Positions 25,482-33,572 of a DNA stretch of 64,000 bases are shown here, in pieces. Below the pieces are notes generated by a model. It was not told where the DNA came from. It worked only from the letters and a program-made list of their open reading frames with translations, and did not search any database. Positions within the stretch are counted from its first letter, which is position 1, and every line of letters begins with the position of its first letter. Source of the DNA: Halosaccharopolyspora lacisalsi. GTDB lineage: Bacteria; Actinomycetota; Actinomycetes; Mycobacteriales; Pseudonocardiaceae. The stretch lies in contig NZ_JACGWZ010000002.1 of the NCBI RefSeq assembly GCF_014137975.1, forward strand, positions 682,001-746,000. Direction: 5' to 3'. The translations under genes were made by a program, and so were the position numbers.

Positions 25482-25627
25482 CCGGTTCCCGGTCGGCGTG
25501 GCCCGGGTACCGCCCGGCGGCGGTGTCCGGTCACTTCCCTCCTCGGCGCACCGAACGAGTTTACCCGGATACGCACCGGGTACGGCGGTGCGGAGACCGC
25601 TTGTGGACACGAGGAGGGAAGTTCGCC

Positions 25628-26374
25628 ATGAGCTACACCGATACCGGGCAGCCCCAGAGCGGTGGTTCCGACTACACCTTCTGGAAAGACCACACCCACA
25701 TCTCGTTGTCACCGGTAGCCGCGCCGTCGATCCTCGGGTTGTTCGGCTTCGCGGCCGCGACTTTCATGGTCGCGGCGAACCTGGCCGGCTGGTACGGCAA
25801 TCCGGTCACCACGCCACTGATCCTGTTCCCCTTCGCCATGGCCTTCGGCGGCATCGCCCAGTTCCTCGCCGGAATGTGGGCCTACCGTGCCCGTGACGCC
25901 GTGGCCACCGCAGCGCACGGCACCTGGGGTTCGTTCTGGATCGGGTACGGCATTTACCACGTCTTCATCGCAGTGGGGCTCCTGCCCGGTCCGTCGACCA
26001 GCGTCACGGCCGGGGTCGCCTTCGGTTTCTGGTTCGCCGTGCTCGCGGCCATCACCTGGTCGACGGCGTTCGCCGCGATGCCGGACAATATCGTCATCGG
26101 CACCGTGCTGCTCGTGCTCGCCGCCGGTTCGACCCTGCTGGCGATCGGGCTGATCGCCCAGCTCTCGGTCATCGAGACCATCGGCGCGATCGTGCTGGTC
26201 GCCTCCGCGTGCCTCGCCTGGTACGCGGCGACCGCGATGATGCTGCAGGCCAGCTCCGGACGGGTGATCCTGCCGATGGGCAAGCCCGACAAGCGGAGCA
26301 ACGTGCCGGGGGCCGTCCCCCAGCAGCGCATCCAGTACGAATCCGGCGATCCGGGGCTGAAGGTGGGTCAGTGA
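25628..26374 (+). CDS. Acetate uptake transporter (AceTr/GPR1-FUN34-YaaH family)
   Basis: A 248-residue, six-helix membrane protein with the family signature near the first helix (SPVAAPSILGLFGFAAATF in place of the usual NPAPLGL), FPFAMAFGGIAQFLAGMWAY and GTWGSFWIGYGIYH. The family carries acetate and succinate with protons. GAGGAGGGAA lies about eight bases before the ATG. It is followed directly by a terminator hairpin, so it is probably monocistronic. Confidence 0.88.
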   Translation: MSYTDTGQPQSGGSDYTFWKDHTHISLSPVAAPSILGLFGFAAATFMVAANLAGWYGNPVTTPLILFPFAMAFGGIAQFLAGMWAYRARDAVATAAHGTWGSFWIGYGIYHVFIAVGLLPGPSTSVTAGVAFGFWFAVLAAITWSTAFAAMPDNIVIGTVLLVLAAGSTLLAIGLIAQLSVIETIGAIVLVASACLAWYAATAMMLQASSGRVILPMGKPDKRSNVPGAVPQQRIQYESGDPGLKVGQ

Positions 26375-26395
26375 CCACACCCGAGCCGAACGAAA

Positions 26396-26428
26396 CCGAG
26401 CCGCCGGGAACGGTTCCCGGCGGCTCGG
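26396..26428 (+). terminator. Terminator hairpin after the acetate transporter
   Basis: An almost perfect palindrome: CCGAGCCGCCGGGAAC (26396-26411) and its reverse complement (26413-26428). It starts 22 bases after the transporter stop. No U-tract follows. Confidence 0.75.
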
Positions 26429-26474
26429 ATCGTGACGGTTCCGCACCACGTCCGGAGGCGATCCGGCGGATTTT

Positions 26475-26660
26475 TCACCCGTCGTCACCACGCTCGCGCG
26501 ACCGGAAGAAGTTGCTCGGTAATCCGTTCTCGGGCTCCTCCCGATAGGGGTCGCCGGAACGGCTCCCCACTCCTCCGCCCACTGCCGGATGACCCGGTGG
26601 TCAGTGGTCGGTGGTGACCAGCGTCCGGCCGGGGTGTTCCTCGTGCTCGAGGCGGGACGT
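26475..26660 (-). pseudogene. Broken small conserved protein
   Basis: Minus-strand remains of a roughly 60-residue protein in three frames. RLEHEEHPGRTLVTTDH is followed by a 7-bp duplication (GACCAC-T-GACCAC) that creates a TGA. Then HRVIRQWAEEWGAVPAT in the next frame, and finally GDPYREEPENGLPSNFFRS ending at TGA 26475-26477. AAGGAGG stands six bases before an ACG where the start codon should be. The WAE-x-x-GA-x-PAT motif is one I associate with small actinobacterial hypothetical proteins, but I cannot name the family. Confidence 0.5.
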
Positions 26661-26995
26661 GGTCGACCTCCTTCCGCGCCGTGGAGAACTCCACGAACCG
26701 GCTTGTGCACGGCGTGGGCAGGGCGGTTCGAGTCGCTGTGCGCGGCGGAGTACCCGTCCGGTGGCGGAGGTCGCTCGCCGTCCGGCACCACCGAACAGCG
26801 ATCCGCGCGCCCGAACACTCGTGCCCCGGGGCACAGCCGGTGCGGCAACGGTCGATCGCGTGTTCGCGTGCCGATGACGTCCGGATCCGGGAGTGCCGGG
26901 TTTGATCCGGCGAGCTCGCGGGCAACCCAGGTATTGGAACCGACGACTCCGGATGCGACGACGACGGAGTTCGTCTCCGAAGGGGGTTGACCTGT
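26661..26995. other. Intergenic, no gene seen
   Basis: About 335 bases upstream of the small gene at 26996. Nothing in either strand reads as protein. It should contain the promoter of the small-protein series beginning at 26996. Confidence 0.35.
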
Positions 26996-27256
26996 ATGTC
27001 ATATCCCGGTGGGAACCGTTCCTTCATCCACGACACGACCGGCTACGACAAGGACGCGGTCGAGTACGTCCTCCGGGGCCGCACCTGGCAGAGCTGGCAC
27101 GAGATCCTGGAGTGGCTGCGGGCCGACGGGGTCGGCGACCCGCACCTGTCCCAGCAGGAAGTGCAGGCGCTGCGTCAGGACATGGAGCGCGCGGCCACTC
27201 GTGGTGCGCACCTGTCCGAGGACCCCGACCGGATGTGGCGCGAGTTGAAGCGATGA
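26996..27256 (+). CDS. Small hypothetical protein
   Basis: An 86-residue, mostly helical protein containing YDKDAVEYVLRGRTWQSWHE and ending DPDRMWRELKR. I do not recognise a family. AGGGGG precedes the ATG by about nine bases. It begins a run of small genes (27340, 27809, 28036) on the same strand with close spacing, likely one transcript. Confidence 0.6.
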   Translation: MSYPGGNRSFIHDTTGYDKDAVEYVLRGRTWQSWHEILEWLRADGVGDPHLSQQEVQALRQDMERAATRGAHLSEDPDRMWRELKR

Positions 27257-27339
27257 CGGGTTCCGGGTCGCCGCCGGATCAGGTGGGTGACCCGACGCGG
27301 GCAGCCGATCCCGGCAACGACGATGCGAAGGAGACGGTC

Positions 27340-27756
27340 ATGCAGCACGATGCGTTCATCGGCCAGGTGCAAGCCCGTGCTCACCTCCCCAGCAGGGGAG
27401 CCGCCGAGGGCGCCACGCGAGCCACGCTGGAAACGCTGGGAGAACGGATTCCGGAGCAACTCGCCGACCACGTGGCCGCGCAGTTGCCCTCGGAGATCGG
27501 AGTGAGCCTGCGCAGGACGGAAGTGCTCAGCGGAGCGGGCACCGGGGAGCGTTTCGATCTCAACGAGTTCATCCAGCGCGTCGCCACCCGCTCGGGCATG
27601 GACGAGCCGGGGGCCGCCTACTCCTGCCGCGTGGTTCTCGAAGTGATGCGCGAGGCGACCCAGGGCGGAGTGATGAACAAGATCCGCGACGCGCTTCCCG
27701 AGCAGCTGCGCGAACTCGTCGACGCGGGAAGCAGTGGCGAGATGAGGACGACGTGA
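27340..27756 (+). CDS. DUF2267 protein
   Basis: A 138-residue DUF2267 protein. The N-terminus MQHDAFIGQVQARAHLPSRG is characteristic, followed by ATRATLETLGERIPEQLADH and a second similar helical half. DUF2267 is of unknown function and is often found with stress-inducible small proteins. An earlier ATG at 27253 overlaps the previous stop (ATGA) and would add 29 disordered residues; 27340 is preferred because GAAGGAG lies seven bases upstream and matches the family start. Confidence 0.8.
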   Translation: MQHDAFIGQVQARAHLPSRGAAEGATRATLETLGERIPEQLADHVAAQLPSEIGVSLRRTEVLSGAGTGERFDLNEFIQRVATRSGMDEPGAAYSCRVVLEVMREATQGGVMNKIRDALPEQLRELVDAGSSGEMRTT

Positions 27757-27808
27757 GCGGGGACCGCTCCGCGCGGTCCCGGCCCAGGACGCTGAGAGGA
27801 GGCACGCG

Positions 27809-27988
27809 GTGAGCGAACGGAATTCGGAGGAGGAACTCCGGCAGGAGGAGGAAGCCGACTTCGCCGAGGAGCACACCCGTCCCACCTACGAGGACGAGCA
27901 TTCCGACTCCGTGAGCGCACCGGGTGACGAGTCGGTTCCCGAGGGCCCGGGCGGAGAAACTCGCGAGGATCCGAAAAAGCCGCTCTGA
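27809..27988 (+). CDS. Small acidic hypothetical protein
   Basis: A 59-residue protein, Glu/Asp-rich and without hydrophobic core: MSERNSEEELRQEEEADFAE at the start and KKPL at the end. GTG start with GAGAGGAGG upstream. It is likely intrinsically disordered. It lies 52 bases after the DUF2267 gene and 47 before another acidic small gene. Confidence 0.6.
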   Translation: MSERNSEEELRQEEEADFAEEHTRPTYEDEHSDSVSAPGDESVPEGPGGETREDPKKPL

Positions 27989-28035
27989 GGCGCTCGGCGA
28001 CTCACCCGCCGCGCAGCACTCGGAAAGGAGTTTCC

Positions 28036-28254
28036 ATGGACGGGGAAAACCGTCCGGGCACGGGGCACGCCGAGGAACCGGACGAGCACGGTCACGTGCC
28101 GGATGTCGAGGACGAGGACTACGACGTGGCGACCGGGGACAAGGTCACTCCCGAGGACGACTACGACACGTCCGACACGGAGGTCGGCGCGGAGACCACC
28201 TCGCAGACCCCCGCATCCTCGACACGTCATCTGCCCGAGGACATGCCTCCGTAG
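28036..28254 (+). CDS. Small acidic hypothetical protein
   Basis: A 72-residue, Asp/Glu-rich, apparently disordered protein (VEDEDYDVATGDKVTPEDDY in the middle, LPEDMPP at the end). AAAGGAG lies six bases before the ATG. It is last in the small-gene series and is followed by a clear terminator. No family recognised. Confidence 0.65.
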   Translation: MDGENRPGTGHAEEPDEHGHVPDVEDEDYDVATGDKVTPEDDYDTSDTEVGAETTSQTPASSTRHLPEDMPP

Positions 28255-28273
28255 ACACGGAGCGAACGAGCGA

Positions 28274-28307
28274 AACAGGGGTGCCGTCGAAAGCCGGCAC
28301 CCCTGTT
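28274..28307. terminator. Bidirectional terminator
   Basis: Perfect arms AACAGGGGTGCCG (28274-28286) and CGGCACCCCTGTT (28295-28307) with an eight-base loop, between convergent genes ending at 28254 and 28329. Confidence 0.85.
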
Positions 28308-28328
28308 CGTGCGGTCGTCCGCCGATGC

Positions 28329-28559
28329 TCAGGCACCTTCCCCCGCCAACCGCGCCTGGAGCATTTGCTTGCCCTGTTCACCGGCCTTGCGGTTGTTCTC
28401 CTGGATCTTGCGGAGCCACTCGGCCAGCTCGCCGTCACCCTCGCGTTCGGCGTCGGCGATGTAGGTCTCCATCTGCCACACGTTCTGCAGGGACAACTGC
28501 AACACGGTCAAGAGGTTGTAGTTCTTGTCCTTTGCCGGCGACTGCATCGTCGTCATCGC
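28329..28559 (-). CDS. Small conserved-looking helical protein
   Basis: A 76-residue protein with a hydrophobic/helical core, YNLLTVLQLSLQNVWQMETY, then ADAEREGDGELAEWLRKIQE. It looks like an amphipathic helical hairpin. ATG at 28559 is chosen because GGGAG lies seven bases upstream. An ATG at 28700 would add 47 disordered residues. I do not recognise the family. Confidence 0.55.
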   Translation of the reverse strand, partial: AMTTMQSPAKDKNYNLLTVLQLSLQNVWQMETYIADAEREGDGELAEWLRKIQENNRKAGEQGKQMLQARLAGEGA

Positions 28560-28847
28560 CGTGCTCCCTTCGGTGTCTCGACTGCCCTCGGCCGGTTCCG
28601 CGGGACGCGCTCGGGGAACCCCGGGTTCGGCCTGCTGTTCACGACCACCCTCGGCAGGGTCCTCGGGATGCACGTCGGGATTCGCGGCATCCTCTGTCAT
28701 GGCGTCTCACTTCCTCGTGAGCGGTGCTGTCGAGTTCCGCCGCGAGTCACGCGGGATTCTCCCGCAGCACCGGCTCACCAAGTTGTTTGCCCCGCGGTGC
28801 CACGGCCGAAACAGCCTCTCGGCAGGTCGAGCCCTCGGAATCCGTGC

Positions 28848-29357
28848 TCAGGCCGCAGCGGCCCCCTCGACGCCGAGGAGACCGAGCAGCTGCTCACGAT
28901 GCAGTTCGGCGACCGGATGCAGCAGGTCGGGATGCCGCAGCAGGGGTGTCGCCGCACGCTCGCGCGTGCCCGGATCGGTAAGTCGCCGGAACTCGGCCGG
29001 CATCCCGGTGCCGTGCTCGGTGGCGGCGACCGCCTCGGTCGCGAGGTCGGGATCGGCGAGCAGGCAGCAGGCCCAGCTCGCGAGCACTTCGTCGACCCAG
29101 GTGCGCCACGCGTACTCGTCGTCGGAGAGCGTTTCGACGCCGGCGAGCCGGTCCAGTCGTGCGGATCCACCGGGCCCGGCCAGGGCCACCAGAGTCGCAT
29201 CCATCTCCGTGCTATAGCGCAACCGTGCGGCGACAGTGACCGCCTGTTGCGCCTGCGTCTCCGCCAGCACGCGATCGAACGCCCCACCGGAGCTCGGGTA
29301 GGACCGGTTCAACCAGCGGGCCGTGGCCGCGAGGACCGGCGAAAGATCCGTTGACAC
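28848..29357 (-). CDS. Hypothetical protein
   Basis: A 169-residue, soluble, mainly helical protein with RLRYSTEMDATLVALAG, AWRTWVDEVLASWACCLLAD and repeated Leu-rich helices. No catalytic motif or family is recognised. The GTG start at 29357 follows GAGGTG at about nine bases. It faces away from the serA-like gene across a 404-base gap. About 150 bases separate it from the next minus-strand gene. Confidence 0.5.
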   Translation of the reverse strand: MSTDLSPVLAATARWLNRSYPSSGGAFDRVLAETQAQQAVTVAARLRYSTEMDATLVALAGPGGSARLDRLAGVETLSDDEYAWRTWVDEVLASWACCLLADPDLATEAVAATEHGTGMPAEFRRLTDPGTRERAATPLLRHPDLLHPVAELHREQLLGLLGVEGAAAA

Positions 29358-29761
29358 GAAGAAAGCACCTCGCTTTCACGCAGCCGACGACGCAAGACGA
29401 CTACGCACTGTTTATGACCTGGCGTTGTTTTCCACGGTAAACGGCTGCGCATCCCCCCTGATAACACGGTGAGACATGAATAACGACACTGTCCGTGCGC
29501 GAGAGGACAGTGCCGGCCGCGGCGCATCGGCCGGTGCCGCGCGGGAGGCGACTTCCGCGGGCGACGACACACGGACGGGTGTTGACGCCCCCCGAGAACG
29601 AAGCCACCATTTGCGCTATAAGCAATAGCATGCGTAATGAGCAACAATGGACTCGTCGTTCAGGACGCAGCTTTGGATCCTCCGCTGCTCGGGCGCGGGT
29701 TTGGCGCGAGAGGCGCGGAGGGAACCGTCGGGTGAGCCCGCCGATCGCAAGGGAGTGGCCG
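29358..29761. promoter_or_regulatory. Divergent intergenic region
   Basis: A 404-base region between a minus-strand gene (start 29357) and the serA-like gene (start 29762). It is AT-rich around 29400-29440 and 29608-29645 (TTTGCGCTATAAGCAATAG). It should contain promoters for both. No consensus pair at proper spacing is evident. Confidence 0.4.
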
Positions 29762-30790
29762 ATGAGGATCCTGGTCGCCGACACCTTCCCGGAAACCCCG
29801 CTGAACGAGATCACCCGACGAGCTCACGACTGCGCCTACGAACCGGAGACCACCACCGACCAGCTGCCCGACAAGCTCGACGGCCACGAGGTTCTCGTCG
29901 TCAGGAGCACCCGAGTCCCCGCTGAGGTGTTCGACCGGGCCGACGGGCTGCGGCTGGTCATCCGGGCCGGGTCCGGCACCGACACCATCGACCTCGACGC
30001 GGCCTCCGCGAGGGGCGTCCACGTCTGCAACGTGCCGGGGCGAAACGCGGTCGCGGTAGCCGAACTCGCTTGCGCACTGCTGCTGGCGCTGGACCGCGAC
30101 ATCGTCGAGAACGTCACCGACCTGCGTGCCGGGCGCTGGGACAAGAAGCACCACGCCCGGGCGTGCGGCATCCTCGGGCGCCGGATCGGTGTCCTCGGGC
30201 TGGGAAAGATCGGCCTCGCCTTCGCCGAGCGGGCCACGGCCTTCGGTGCGGAGGTCCACGCCGTCACCAAACCGGAACGCGACCGGCAAACGCTGGAACG
30301 CGCCCGGGCGATCGGTGTCCACTTCGTCGACAGCCTGCACGAACTCGCACGGACCTGCGACGCCCTGTCGCTGCACCTGCCCGCCACCGAGGCCACGCGC
30401 GGGCTCGTCGACCGGGAGCTGCTCTCCCTGGTCCAGCCCGGCACGATCATCCTGAACACCTCGAGGGCCGAGCTCGTCGACGAGGACGCGTTGATCGAGG
30501 CCATGGACGACAAGGGGGTGCGTGCCGGGCTGGACGTCTTCGCCGACGAGCCCGCCGCGAGCACCGGAAACATCGATTCCCGGCTGGCCGGACACCCGGG
30601 CGTCTACGGGACCCACCACATCGGAGCCTCGACCGAGCAGGCACAACATGCGGTGGCCACCGAAGTCGTCCGCATGCTCGACGCGTTCGACGCGGGAGAG
30701 GTGCCGCACTGCGTGAATCCCGGGGCCGCGGTCCCGGCGCAGCAGGACCAGCCCGTGTCCCCCACACCGCTCAGTTCCGGCAGGGCCTGA
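29762..30790 (+). CDS. D-2-hydroxyacid dehydrogenase (SerA-like)
   Basis: A 342-residue NAD-dependent dehydrogenase. The Rossmann motif GVLGLGKIGLAF (about residue 145), catalytic Arg in LNTSRAELVDEDAL and the terminal His in GVYGTHHIGASTEQAQ are present. It resembles phosphoglycerate dehydrogenase but lacks ACT/ASB regulatory domains, ending in a short Pro tail. GGGAG lies six bases before the ATG. It is coupled to a DUF1015 gene by TGATG, a partnership seen in many bacteria and often linked to serine metabolism. Confidence 0.85.
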   Translation: MRILVADTFPETPLNEITRRAHDCAYEPETTTDQLPDKLDGHEVLVVRSTRVPAEVFDRADGLRLVIRAGSGTDTIDLDAASARGVHVCNVPGRNAVAVAELACALLLALDRDIVENVTDLRAGRWDKKHHARACGILGRRIGVLGLGKIGLAFAERATAFGAEVHAVTKPERDRQTLERARAIGVHFVDSLHELARTCDALSLHLPATEATRGLVDRELLSLVQPGTIILNTSRAELVDEDALIEAMDDKGVRAGLDVFADEPAASTGNIDSRLAGHPGVYGTHHIGASTEQAQHAVATEVVRMLDAFDAGEVPHCVNPGAAVPAQQDQPVSPTPLSSGRA

Positions 30791-31920
30791 TGAACGCCCC
30801 GCAAGCGCAGCACGACGTCGCCACCCCCGGGGTTTCCCGCCCCGGCGCGGGCGTCACCGTGCGCGCCCCGCGAGTGCTTATCGCCGACCACCGCCCTCCC
30901 ACCGGGGAGTCCGCCGACCCGCAGCGGGTGCGCCGGCTCCTCGACGCGGACGGCTACATGCACCCGGCCGTACCGGCCGTGATCGTGTACCGGGTGGAGA
31001 TCGGTCACCACCGGCAGACCGGGGTGGTCCTGGAAGTCTCGGTCGAGGACTACCGCAACGGCCGGATCCGCCGCCACGAGGCGACCCGAGCCGAACGCGA
31101 GCAGCACCTCGTCGAGTCCACCGAGGCGTCCGGAATCGAGCAACTGCCGGTGATGCTGACGCACCCCGGTCGCATCGGACTGCACCGACAGCTCACCACG
31201 ATCACGGACGAAGCCCCCGACGTGCGTTTCACCGGTACCGACGGGGCCGTCCACTCCGTGTGGTCGCGTCACGACCCCGAACTCGCGCGGACCGTTCAGG
31301 ACGAGGTCGGCCGCATCGAGGCGCTCTACATCGCCGACGGCCACCACAGGATGGCGGCGGCGGAGCGCTACGCCTCCCGCCGAAGCCACCTCGGTGCCGA
31401 CCACAGCAGCGGGTTCACCCTCGCCACGCTCTTTCCCAGCGACGAGATGCGCATCCTCGGCTACCATCGCTGCCTTCCGCTGCCTCCGGGGACGAGCACC
31501 TCGGAGGCGCTCGACGTGCTCGCCGCACATCCCACGATCACGCGGATCGAGGAGTGCGGTCCGGAAGCCGCGCATCCCGAGCTCGGGATCGTGGTGGCGT
31601 ATCTGGACGGCCGGTACTACCGGCTGCGACTGCGTCCCCCGCGCGAACCCGAGCACGTGCGCGCGTCACTCGACGTCGTCCTCCTCGACGAGGAGATCCT
31701 TCCCACCGCTTTCGGTCGTGCCGGCTGGCCGACGGCCCGCACGGCGAACGACGCCGACTGCTGGTGCCCCCGGGGCACTGCGATCCACTTCCTGCTGCAC
31801 CCGCCCCGCGTCGAGCAGGTCATGTCCATCTCGGACGCCGGACTGGTCATGCCACCGAAGTCGACGTGGTTCGCCCCCAAGGCCGAAGTCGGCCTGTTCG
31901 TCCGCAAGCTGAGTCAGTAG
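30790..31920 (+). CDS. DUF1015-family protein
   Basis: A 376-residue DUF1015 protein. The family hallmark YIADGHHRMAAA is at about residue 180, resembling the DGHHR box of the ParB/Srx superfamily; HPAVPAVIVYRVEI and the end PPKSTWFAPKAEVGLFVRKL are also typical. The ParB-like box and the coupled SerA-like neighbour suggest a role with serine or phosphoserine, possibly a kinase-type activity; that is inference. The start overlaps the previous stop by one base. Confidence 0.85.
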   Translation: MNAPQAQHDVATPGVSRPGAGVTVRAPRVLIADHRPPTGESADPQRVRRLLDADGYMHPAVPAVIVYRVEIGHHRQTGVVLEVSVEDYRNGRIRRHEATRAEREQHLVESTEASGIEQLPVMLTHPGRIGLHRQLTTITDEAPDVRFTGTDGAVHSVWSRHDPELARTVQDEVGRIEALYIADGHHRMAAAERYASRRSHLGADHSSGFTLATLFPSDEMRILGYHRCLPLPPGTSTSEALDVLAAHPTITRIEECGPEAAHPELGIVVAYLDGRYYRLRLRPPREPEHVRASLDVVLLDEEILPTAFGRAGWPTARTANDADCWCPRGTAIHFLLHPPRVEQVMSISDAGLVMPPKSTWFAPKAEVGLFVRKLSQ

Positions 31921-32156
31921 CACCTCCACGGTCCGGCCCCTCCCTCCGATCCCGGCGATGCGCACCACTCTTTCGGGTGTTTTCGGCGCGCTGATCAAGC
32001 AGTACCCCGGTCAGCGAAGAAAGATGACGCGATGACGCTGTGGTGCACGAGTCTCGGCACCAGTAAGAACAGGCCATCGTGGCGTGTATCACCGCATCAG
32101 GATTCGTCGTCGCCCAAGAGTGACGAGACGCCGCATGTCGTCGACGAGGGAGGGAA

Positions 32157-33551
32157 ATGCGCACTGGTGAGATGAGCGCGCTGGACACGGCCTTTCTGTG
32201 TCTGGAGCATCCCAGCACACCGATGCACATCGGCGCCGTCGCGATCTTCGAGCCGCATCGGGAGGCCGACACGACCCGCGTCACCGGGCTGCTCTCCGAA
32301 CGGGTGCGGCGGGTACCGCAGCTGCACCGCCGAATACGAACCTCCTGGTTTCCCTGGACGAACCCGTACTGGGAAACCGACCGGAGGTTCCGCGCCGAGG
32401 AGCACGTTCGGGTGCACGAGCTGCCCTGGCCGGGGGGACCGGGCGAGCTCACCGATCTCGCCTCGCGGGTGGCGGCCGAACCGCTCGACCTCTCCCGTCC
32501 GCCGTGGGAACTGCACGTGATCACCGGACTCCAGCACGGTCGCTTCGCCCTGCTGATCAAGCTGCACCACGCACTGGCCGACGGAGCCAGAGCCGTCGAG
32601 ATCGGTCTCGGCCTGCTGGACGGCTTCGAGGTCAAAGCGGCCCCCCGATCGAGCAGCACGCCCCAGCCGAACGACGCGCCGGAGCGCGGCTGGGTTTCGA
32701 TCGCCCGCGAGGGCCTGACCTCGCTGTCCCGACCGGAGCGACTCGCCAGGACCACAGCGACGGTGGCGAACGAATGTCACCGGATGTTGCGACGGAGCTC
32801 CCGGGCACTCGACATCGGGCGCTCCGTGGCCGAACACGCCCGGCTGCCCGCTTCCGACTCACCGCTGCTGGCCCTGCCCTCGACGAACAAGCGCGTCGAG
32901 CTGCTCTCGCTGGAGACACAGGATCTGCGACGGCTGCGCACGCGCCACGGCGGCACCACGAACGACATGCTGCTCGCGGTGATCACCGGTGCACTGCGAC
33001 TGTGGCTGACCAGCCGTGGGCATCACGTCGACGACCTCACCCTGCGGGCGCTGATCCCCGTCAACCACCGCTCCCGAGCGGCCGGGCGCACGGGCAACAA
33101 CCAGCTGTCCGGGTACTTGTGCGATCTTCCCGTCTCCGAGCCCGACCCGGAAGTCAGACTGCGGGCCGTGCGGGAGTCGATGACGCGCAACAAGTCCACC
33201 AACCCGCTGCGCGGCCCCGGGGCACTTCCGGTGCTGGCCGAGCAGCTGCCCGCCGCCACGCACCGGCTGATGACCCGAGCCGTCGGTCACTGCGCTCCGC
33301 TGCTGTTCGACACCGTCATCACGAACGTGCCCCTGCCGAACGTGCCCGCCGCTCTCGACGGAGCCGGGCTGCGCGAGCTGTATCCGCTCGTTCCGGTGGC
33401 CGCCGGGCACTCGCTCTCCATCGCCGCGTCCCAGTATCGCGACCGCGTCCACGTCGGTCTCCAGGCCGGCCGGGAGGCCCTTCCCGACATCGAGAAACTC
33501 AACGAGGCCCTGCCGCACGCCCTCGCCGAGCTGGACGACCTTCCCTCCTGA
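32157..33551 (+). CDS. Wax ester synthase/diacylglycerol acyltransferase
   Basis: A 464-residue WS/DGAT enzyme that joins acyl-CoA to fatty alcohols or diacylglycerol, making storage wax or triacylglycerol. The active-site motif HHALADG is at residues 137-143, with MSALDTAFLCLEHPSTPMHI at the N-terminus and the PLNVP-like motif as NVPLPNVPA near 395. ATG at 32157 with GGGAGG just upstream; ATG at 32172 is an alternative and gives the family-typical first residues. It opens a lipid-related stretch with a ketosynthase and two acyl-CoA ligases. Confidence 0.92.
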   Translation: MRTGEMSALDTAFLCLEHPSTPMHIGAVAIFEPHREADTTRVTGLLSERVRRVPQLHRRIRTSWFPWTNPYWETDRRFRAEEHVRVHELPWPGGPGELTDLASRVAAEPLDLSRPPWELHVITGLQHGRFALLIKLHHALADGARAVEIGLGLLDGFEVKAAPRSSSTPQPNDAPERGWVSIAREGLTSLSRPERLARTTATVANECHRMLRRSSRALDIGRSVAEHARLPASDSPLLALPSTNKRVELLSLETQDLRRLRTRHGGTTNDMLLAVITGALRLWLTSRGHHVDDLTLRALIPVNHRSRAAGRTGNNQLSGYLCDLPVSEPDPEVRLRAVRESMTRNKSTNPLRGPGALPVLAEQLPAATHRLMTRAVGHCAPLLFDTVITNVPLPNVPAALDGAGLRELYPLVPVAAGHSLSIAASQYRDRVHVGLQAGREALPDIEKLNEALPHALAELDDLPS

Positions 33552-33572
33552 ACGGTGCACGACCACTGCCGG

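Noticed and set aside
26371-26547. 58-codon frame overlapping the acetate transporter stop by GTGA
   Set aside because: A strong terminator palindrome lies inside it and the product is low-complexity; the overlap looks accidental.
26898-26908. T-arm-like GGGTTTGATCC, possible tRNA
   Set aside because: No matching acceptor, D or anticodon stem can be built around it.
29582-29622. Promoter from TTGACG and TATAAG
   Set aside because: The two hexamers are 29 bases apart, too far for a sigma-70 promoter.
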